Below, piece after piece: positions 43,991 through 49,101 of a stretch of DNA of 49,101 nucleotides. The stretch is taken from the NCBI GenBank assembly GCA_964475955.1, contig CAYYZY010000037.1, positions 1 through 49,101 of the forward strand. The letters run 5' to 3'. Origin of the DNA: DATKZH01 sp964475955. Its GTDB lineage: Bacteria; Planctomycetota; Planctomycetia; Pirellulales; Thermoguttaceae. A model generated the notes under the pieces. That model did no database searches. It was not told where the DNA came from and saw nothing but the letters and a program-made list of their open reading frames with translations. The first letter of the stretch is position 1. Each line of letters begins with the position of its first letter. The position numbers and the translations under genes were made by a program.

Positions 43991-45517
43991 ATGGGCAAAA
44001 TGAATCGACGGCATTTCATGGAGGGAACTTTGGCCGTATCGGCCGCTCTTGCAGGGGCAGGACTTCAGCGCTCGGGCATCGGGGCCGATTCGAGCTCCCG
44101 GCCGGCCCCCGATTCCCCCCGCGGCGTGAAGGTCAACATCAAGCCGCTCTACGCGGGGATGGTCCATTCGGGCGTATGGGTAGGTCCATGTCGGCCGAAA
44201 GACACCAAGCCTCCGGAACAGGAGCGCGCCGCGCACAAGAAGCGGTTCCCCGTGGAGATCGAGAACCTTCGACGGACGGTCGGCTCGGCCGCCAAGGTGC
44301 TGGAGCCCATCTACTACGAGACCGACGACTACTTCGACGTCCGGGGGAGCACGGACGAGCTGTTCGCAAAGCTGGACACCGAGAAGGAAGAGGTCGATCT
44401 CTACCTCCAGTTCGGAGCGGTGGGACGGTGTTTCGCCGCGCTGGTGGGCGAGAGGTATCGAAAACCGGTCGCGATCCCCTACACGATCTCAGGCCGCGAG
44501 CTTTCCGCCTACCTGCGGGGCAAGAACCTGGAGGGCTACACGCCGATCGACGCCGAGGAGCTGAACACCCTGGTCGCGCTTCTGAGAGCACGAAAGGCCT
44601 TTCGCCAAACCAAGATCCTGGAAGTCATCAACCGGCCGACGAAGATCCCGCGGCGACTTCCTAACGTCATTACCGACTATGAATACCTGGTGAAGGAATT
44701 CGGCGTAAGCGTGCAGATGGTCGATTTCGACGAGCTGGCCGAGGAGATGCGGCGAGTGAGGGAATCGGAGGCGATCGTCCAGCGGACGCGGGAGCTGGCC
44801 GACGGCCTGATCGCCGCCGCCCTGGATTCCAATATCAACCGAGACTACGTCCTCGCCGACGTGGAGTTCTATCAAGCGGTCAAGAACCTGATGGCACGGC
44901 ACGGCTGCAGTGCATTCTCCATCGACTGCTACGAGATCTGCGCCAGCAGGCTTTCCGAGAAGTGGAAGACCGTGCCCTGCCTGACGCACAGCCTCTTGAA
45001 GGACGAGGGCTATCCGTCGGCGTGCGAAGGCGATCTGAACGCGCTTCTGATCATGGACTTGCTCATGGCGTTGACGAACAAGGCCGTCTACATGGGCAAC
45101 CTGCACTATCACTCCGAGGAGGTCTTCGACATCAACCACAGCGTGCCCGGCTTGAAGATGCTCGGCTTCGACAAGCCCGATCTGCCGTATCAGTTGCGAC
45201 ATCGGATTCAGCAGGGTTGGGGAACGAAGCTCCAGATCGATTTCTCGAAGATCGAAGAGAAGACCGTCACCATCGCGCAGATGAATCCCTGGAGCAACCG
45301 GATTCTGGCGGTGCAGGGCGAGGTGATCGGCGTCGACGGAATGGACGAGATCTACTGCAATCCGGGAGCCCTGATAAGCTCTCGCGGCACGAGGGAGTAC
45401 TTCAAGAAGCAGGACGGCCAAGGCCACCACGGAGTGATGGTATACGGCGATTACACCAAGGAACTGGAAAGGCTTGCGGCGATGCTCGGCATCGGGATTG
45501 AGGTCTACCGGGCATGA
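43991..45517 (+). CDS. Exported sugar-isomerase-like protein (L-fucose/arabinose isomerase fold)
   Basis: A 508-residue protein with a twin-arginine-like leader (NRRHFMEGTLAVSAALAGAG). The rest resembles L-fucose/L-arabinose isomerase-like proteins: a two-lobed shape with VDLYLQFGAVG, the SIDCYEICAS block, ACEGDLNALLIMD and HYHSEEVFDINHSVP, the last two of which may carry metal ligands. True isomerases are cytoplasmic, so an exported member would more likely have a binding or different role. AGGAG six bases before ATG 43991 fixes the start over the frame to 43937. It lies directly after the breakpoint of the proline gene. Substrate unknown. Confidence 0.7.
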   Translation: MGKMNRRHFMEGTLAVSAALAGAGLQRSGIGADSSSRPAPDSPRGVKVNIKPLYAGMVHSGVWVGPCRPKDTKPPEQERAAHKKRFPVEIENLRRTVGSAAKVLEPIYYETDDYFDVRGSTDELFAKLDTEKEEVDLYLQFGAVGRCFAALVGERYRKPVAIPYTISGRELSAYLRGKNLEGYTPIDAEELNTLVALLRARKAFRQTKILEVINRPTKIPRRLPNVITDYEYLVKEFGVSVQMVDFDELAEEMRRVRESEAIVQRTRELADGLIAAALDSNINRDYVLADVEFYQAVKNLMARHGCSAFSIDCYEICASRLSEKWKTVPCLTHSLLKDEGYPSACEGDLNALLIMDLLMALTNKAVYMGNLHYHSEEVFDINHSVPGLKMLGFDKPDLPYQLRHRIQQGWGTKLQIDFSKIEEKTVTIAQMNPWSNRILAVQGEVIGVDGMDEIYCNPGALISSRGTREYFKKQDGQGHHGVMVYGDYTKELERLAAMLGIGIEVYRA

Positions 45518-45629
45518 AGCCCCCCGACCGGTCGCGAGGAGTCGGCCGACTTCCCGTCGACGCGTGGGTCTCGCGTGGCGACCTGCGAATTGCCCACAGT
45601 GATCTAGTTCGCGTCAGAACGCGCACGGC

Positions 45630-46121
45630 TCAGAACTGCGTGCGCTCGTGGCTCTCCTTGCGCTCGGTCATGCGGCGGTGGATCTCCTCGATGGCCGCCT
45701 TCTTCGATTTGATGGTGCCGGTGATTCCGAATGCCCGGGCGATTTCAATCACAGCGTCCTTCAAGAACTGCTTTTCGAGCTTCCGGACTTCCGCGTCGAT
45801 CGTGGCGTAGGTGACTTCGGGGCTGGTCACGCGCTCGTAGAGCGAGCGGAGGTGCTCCGTGGCCGCGCGGATAGCCTCGGGATCGGCCTTGGTAGCTCGC
45901 TTGCCGGAGGTCTTGGCGCGGCCGGTCGTCGGCACGACGCCGGTTCGGGCGTAGGTTTCGGCCGTGACGAGGAAGTCGGCGAACTGGGCGACGGTGAGCC
46001 CCTGGAACGGCTCCAAGCCGGCGCACATCCGGCCCAGGTCGCCGGCCACCGACTTGCCGCCCGAAGTGCTAAGCGCCTGCTCGAGGCTGCGAAGAAACTG
46101 CGTGAGATCCTTGACGTTCAT
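45630..46121 (-). CDS. Small protein with SAP-like C-terminus, ParA-associated
   Basis: A 163-residue protein with no family I can name. Residues 1-60 look helical (MNVKDLTQFLRSLEQAL, then FQGLTVAQFADFLVTAETYA); 61-80 is a basic linker; the C-terminal part (117-151, FLKDAVIEIARAFGITGTIK) resembles a SAP or Rho-N helix-extension-helix, so nucleic-acid binding is inferred. The tail is charged (MTERKESHERTQF). Its start overlaps the 3' end of the ParA-type gene by 53 bases, so the two are probably translationally coupled. AGGA lies nine bases upstream of ATG 46121; a TTG at 46130 is also possible. It may be the partner that connects the ATPase to DNA or another cargo. Confidence 0.65.
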   Translation of the reverse strand: MNVKDLTQFLRSLEQALSTSGGKSVAGDLGRMCAGLEPFQGLTVAQFADFLVTAETYARTGVVPTTGRAKTSGKRATKADPEAIRAATEHLRSLYERVTSPEVTYATIDAEVRKLEKQFLKDAVIEIARAFGITGTIKSKKAAIEEIHRRMTERKESHERTQF

Positions 46122-47691
46122 GATCGGCAATCCTGGCTTTCAGTTCCTCGGCGAAATCGAGGAAGGTGGACCGCACTTCAGGATCGGAGGCCGCAAACCC
46201 GTTGGCGGTCGCCGCTTCCGCGAAGGCCCGGTGCTGGCGTATGCGCGTATTGAACTGGTAGGTGGGCTCACCCCAAGCCGTGTCGCACGTGTCGGCAAGC
46301 GATTCCCACACCTTGTGCTCGCGCTGAACGAGTTGCGATTGCCTCTCGCTCGTCCGGTTGGCCACGATCCCCAGCAGGCGCAGCTCGGGGCAGATCACGC
46401 GCTTCAGGTTCCGCAGCAGGCGCAGTTGGCGCGGGACGGCCTCGGTCGAGGTGCGGTCGAGAAGCACCGGCACGAGCAGGAAGTCGGCACATGCGAACGC
46501 GTTGACGCACGCCGTGGTCATGCGCGGCGGGCAGTCGATCAGCACGAAGTCGTATTCCTCGGCCAGCCTGGGCGCGTGCAGGAACGACCGGAGGACGAAG
46601 CGGACGTCGTCCTGCTCGGGGGCGACCAGCCACTGGGCCATGACGCGGGTCTCCACGTCGGCCAGCGGCTCGTCGGCGGCGACCAGGCGTACGCCGGAGA
46701 GCTGCGTGACGGGGTGCGAGCAGGCGGTGAGCGCTTCGGGGTCGTCCCGCAGCGCCTCGAAGAGTTGGTCGCCGAACCGCTGGTTTCGGCGGATTTCGCT
46801 GATCTCGCCCGGCGCCAGGCAGAGGGAGGTGAGCGACCCCTGGTAGTCGAGGTCGACCAGCAGGACGCGCTGGTTCTGCTTTGCGAGGATGGCGCCCAGG
46901 TTGGCCGTGAGCGTGGTCTTGCCCACGCCCCCTTTGAGGTTGGCGAGCGCGATGATGGGGACGCGGCGCCGCGCGAGCGGCATGAAATCGGGCACGGGGG
47001 CGCGGGGCGGTTTGTCCCACACCTTGCCGTCGAAGGCGGCCAGCCGCTGCACCTGGTCGCTCAGCTCCGAGACCTGCCGGCCCAGTTCCTCCTCGCTCTC
47101 GCCGAGCGCTCCGAGCCGTTCGGCGAGCTCCGCCGACTGCTCTTCGAGCTGCTCCTTCTCGGCGACGAGCTTCTCCGCCGCCGATTGCAGCCGGGTGGCG
47201 TTCCGGTGCAGCTCGTCGTTCTGGGCCGTCAGCCGGCCGTGGTCCTCGCGGAGCCGCTGGTTTTCCTCGGAGACGATCTCCAGCCGGGTCTCGAGCCGTG
47301 CCCGGGCGTCGCGAAGCGCGGCGTTCTCCTCGCTGGCGGCCTGCTCGGCGGCCCGGGCCTCCCCGCGCCCCTTGTCGGCCGTTTCCAGGCGTGCTTCGAG
47401 TTTTGCGGCCGAGCGGCGCAGGTCGTCCGCCTCGTCGGCCAGGGCGCGGTGGGTCTCGCGCAGGCTATCCGTTTCGAGCTGGGCGGTTTGGAGCCTGACT
47501 TCGCCGATCCCCTGCGCCTCGCGGAGTTCCGAGTTCTCCGCGGCGAGTCGCGACGCCTTGCGCGCAAGCGGTAGCCGGACCAACCAAAAGATGACGAGCG
47601 TGAACAGTCCGAGCGCGTAGCCGACCACCGACTTCGGGTTGTCGCTCACCCACTGGACCAGTCGGCCGAGCAGCTCGCTCACGGGGTCCAT
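46069..47691 (-). CDS. Membrane-anchored coiled-coil ParA/MinD-type ATPase
   Basis: A 540-residue protein of unusual architecture. Residues 22-41 form one membrane helix (VVGYALGLFTLVIFWLVRL). Residues 45-218 are a charged, Glu/Arg/Leu-rich coiled coil. The ParA/MinD ATPase domain starts near 243, with the deviant Walker A KGGVGKTT at 253-260, LLVDLDYQGS at 277-286 and a Walker-B-like VLIDCPPR. The ATPase part is complete up to about 520. ParA and MinD dimers position DNA or proteins; a fixed membrane anchor and long coiled coil are not typical. ATG 47691 with GGGAGG upstream is a strong start. The 163-residue protein follows with a 53-base overlap. Function is inference. Confidence 0.85.
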   Translation of the reverse strand: MDPVSELLGRLVQWVSDNPKSVVGYALGLFTLVIFWLVRLPLARKASRLAAENSELREAQGIGEVRLQTAQLETDSLRETHRALADEADDLRRSAAKLEARLETADKGRGEARAAEQAASEENAALRDARARLETRLEIVSEENQRLREDHGRLTAQNDELHRNATRLQSAAEKLVAEKEQLEEQSAELAERLGALGESEEELGRQVSELSDQVQRLAAFDGKVWDKPPRAPVPDFMPLARRRVPIIALANLKGGVGKTTLTANLGAILAKQNQRVLLVDLDYQGSLTSLCLAPGEISEIRRNQRFGDQLFEALRDDPEALTACSHPVTQLSGVRLVAADEPLADVETRVMAQWLVAPEQDDVRFVLRSFLHAPRLAEEYDFVLIDCPPRMTTACVNAFACADFLLVPVLLDRTSTEAVPRQLRLLRNLKRVICPELRLLGIVANRTSERQSQLVQREHKVWESLADTCDTAWGEPTYQFNTRIRQHRAFAEAATANGFAASDPEVRSTFLDFAEELKARIADHERQGSHAVSSQPRAGA

Positions 47692-48170
47692 CGACCCACC
47701 TCCCACCATTAAACGCCGCGCCGCCGGCCGACGGTTCCCTGGCCTCGCCGCGTCAGGTGCCCACGCGCGTTCCGACCGCGCCGGCGCGCATTATCGCGTG
47801 CAGGGGGCGGCGCTGTCAAGGAACGGCTTCATCAGAAAGGCCCCAGGCACGGCCTGTTCTTTTCGGGAGCCGAATCCCGCGCATTCTGGACAGGAGGGAA
47901 CGGAGCGAACAGAGGGGAGTTTTTCGGGGCCAAGGCTATTTGGTTCGGAGCCATCTTGGTTGGAAAGAAACCCGCTTCCATTGGGCGGGGGCCACGGGAA
48001 CGAAAAGGAGTTGCTTCGCTTCGACGTCGCCGCTGCGGACCGGCATGCTGCGGGCAGACCGAGGGGACCGCGCACACCGATCTCTGTTTCCTCGGTTGCC
48101 TCCTGTCCCAACCACCCCACGGACGACGTCCCACTTCGGCGGAGCGACGAAGCCGCGGGTGACTCCTCCC
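47692..48170. other. Gene-free stretch with an inverted repeat pair
   Basis: No gene is recognised. A GACAGGAGGGAACGGAGCGA tract at 47889-47908 (extending to 47917) and a complementary CTCGGTTGCCTCCTGTCC tract at 48091-48108 (starting at 48081) are imperfect inverted copies, about 84% identical over 27 bases. The stretch separates the ParA unit from the DUF6807 gene. Confidence 0.5.
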
Positions 48171-49049
48171 TCACCGCTCCTTGCGCCACTCGGCGGAAAG
48201 CGATTCGAGCAGCTCGATCGGCGCGGGGCCGTCGTGGGCGACCAGCCGGTAGCGGAGCACCAGCGGCTTGCCCTTGGTGAGGGTGATCGGCCCGGGCGCC
48301 GTAATGCACGGGTTGATCATCGCCAGGCCGGCCACGTTGTGCCAGCCGGAGGGCGGGTTTTCGGGGTGATCCAGCACGGCGATGCCCACCGTCTTGCCGT
48401 CGGCCAGCTTGATGGAGAGATCGTACCCCGAGGCGGCTGGCCAGTCGGTTTCCGGCTTGAGGTAGTGGGGCGAAGGAAGCGAGACCTTGCCATCAGGGCC
48501 GGTGAACGTCACCTCGCCGTCCTTGCGACACCGCACGCAGAAGCCGCCGAAGGCGGAGCGGTCGATCGTCGTGTCGGCCGTGGGCACGAGCTCGTAGACC
48601 AGGTCGACCACGTTGACCGGGCCCTGCTGCCGGACGTCTACGCGGAGGGTCTCGTCGACCATCGTGCGTCCGTCGGCGTTCCATTCGTTCTTTACCTCCA
48701 GCCTGGGCGTGTCTCCCTGCGCCGCCTTGTGGAGAGCGACCGTGTCGATCACGCGGCCTTCGGTCGGGGCGAACTTGCCCCAGCCCCAGAAGTCGGCCTC
48801 GGTCCGGCCGGCCTGCATCGCGTACCAGGCGAGGAACACGCCGCGGTGGTGGAGGTGGTCGTCCGGCGCAAAGGCCGTGACGACACGGCCGGACGGCGTA
48901 CAGAGGGGATGCACGCACGCGACGCTGTTCGCCGTCAGCTTGCTGGCGACCGGCTCGGCGCGCATGTAGCGAAGCAGCGGCCGGCCGCTCGGGGCGACGA
49001 TCCACCGCCCGAGGGCGTCGCGGAAGTCGGAGTAGCCGTTTTCCGACAA
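48171..49049 (-). CDS. DUF6807 family protein
   Basis: A 292-residue protein of the DUF6807 type, a family in planctomycetes and relatives once called PmoA-like, with no firm function. The motifs RPLLRYM near 23-29, DDHLHHRG at 63-70 and FWGWGKF near 87 match what I know of the family; HHRG is its most characteristic block. It has no signal peptide. The start is TTG at 49049; an in-frame stop (TAG) lies 28 bases upstream, so the protein begins here or slightly later. It may take part in sugar or glycan use alongside the other carbohydrate-type genes. Confidence 0.82.
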   Translation of the reverse strand: MSENGYSDFRDALGRWIVAPSGRPLLRYMRAEPVASKLTANSVACVHPLCTPSGRVVTAFAPDDHLHHRGVFLAWYAMQAGRTEADFWGWGKFAPTEGRVIDTVALHKAAQGDTPRLEVKNEWNADGRTMVDETLRVDVRQQGPVNVVDLVYELVPTADTTIDRSAFGGFCVRCRKDGEVTFTGPDGKVSLPSPHYLKPETDWPAASGYDLSIKLADGKTVGIAVLDHPENPPSGWHNVAGLAMINPCITAPGPITLTKGKPLVLRYRLVAHDGPAPIELLESLSAEWRKER

Positions 49050-49101
49050 TGACCCGCTTAACTGCTGGCTTTTGGTCTAGCGTCGATCTGGGATAGTGCC
49101 G

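Overview
The window looks like a chromosomal piece of a high-GC planctomycete, most likely of the Pirellulales type. This is inferred from gene content: sulfatases with Tat or Sec leaders, a PQQ-type beta-propeller protein opening with WPQWRGPNRDG, a DUF4058 protein opening with MPVHDW, a DUF6807 protein, an exported sugar-isomerase-like protein, a cytochrome b fused to a multihaem cytochrome c, and many short palindromic or simple-sequence elements between genes. No tRNA, rRNA, CRISPR array, insertion sequence or phage gene was recognised.

Layout. 1-1947 is the C-terminal part of an alpha-2-macroglobulin, followed by a repeat-rich non-coding stretch. 2786-11283 holds a ThuA-like protein, the two subunits of aminodeoxychorismate synthase (pabA, pabB) separated by an opposite-strand lipoprotein-like gene, an SDR protein lacking the catalytic Tyr, and a large multi-PAS/GAF histidine kinase. 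11464-19763 is a complete F1Fo ATP synthase operon on the minus strand, in the order small membrane protein (AtpZ-like), small membrane protein (AtpI-like), B, E, F, H, A, G, D, C. A 1.6-kb gene-free region with several repeats follows. 21427-28174 on the plus strand holds a Rho-N/DUF4912 protein, ribF, a DHH phosphoesterase, and a translationally coupled Rieske/cytochrome b-tetrahaem cytochrome c pair that should form a bc-type complex. ATP synthase and this complex together cover the respiratory core.

28294-41264 is a mixed region of single genes: two sulfatases, an endonuclease/exonuclease/phosphatase protein, a PQQ-like protein, a sialidase-like protein, a DUF4058 protein, a class III aminotransferase, CutA, LarE and a DUF2784 membrane protein. 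Sulfatases, sialidase and DUF6807 fit breakdown of sulfated or complex polysaccharides. 41829-43906 is a broken proline dehydrogenase/P5C dehydrogenase gene with two homopolymer frameshifts and a lost C-terminus. Then come an exported isomerase-like protein, a two-gene unit encoding a membrane-anchored coiled-coil ParA-type ATPase with a small SAP-like partner, and a DUF6807 protein.

The best candidates for something undescribed are the ParA/partner pair (45630-47691), the cytochrome b-tetrahaem fusion with a Tyr at a haem-ligand position (25445-28174), and several families of dispersed palindromic elements. All functions are inferred by reading the translated sequence by eye; no searches were run.
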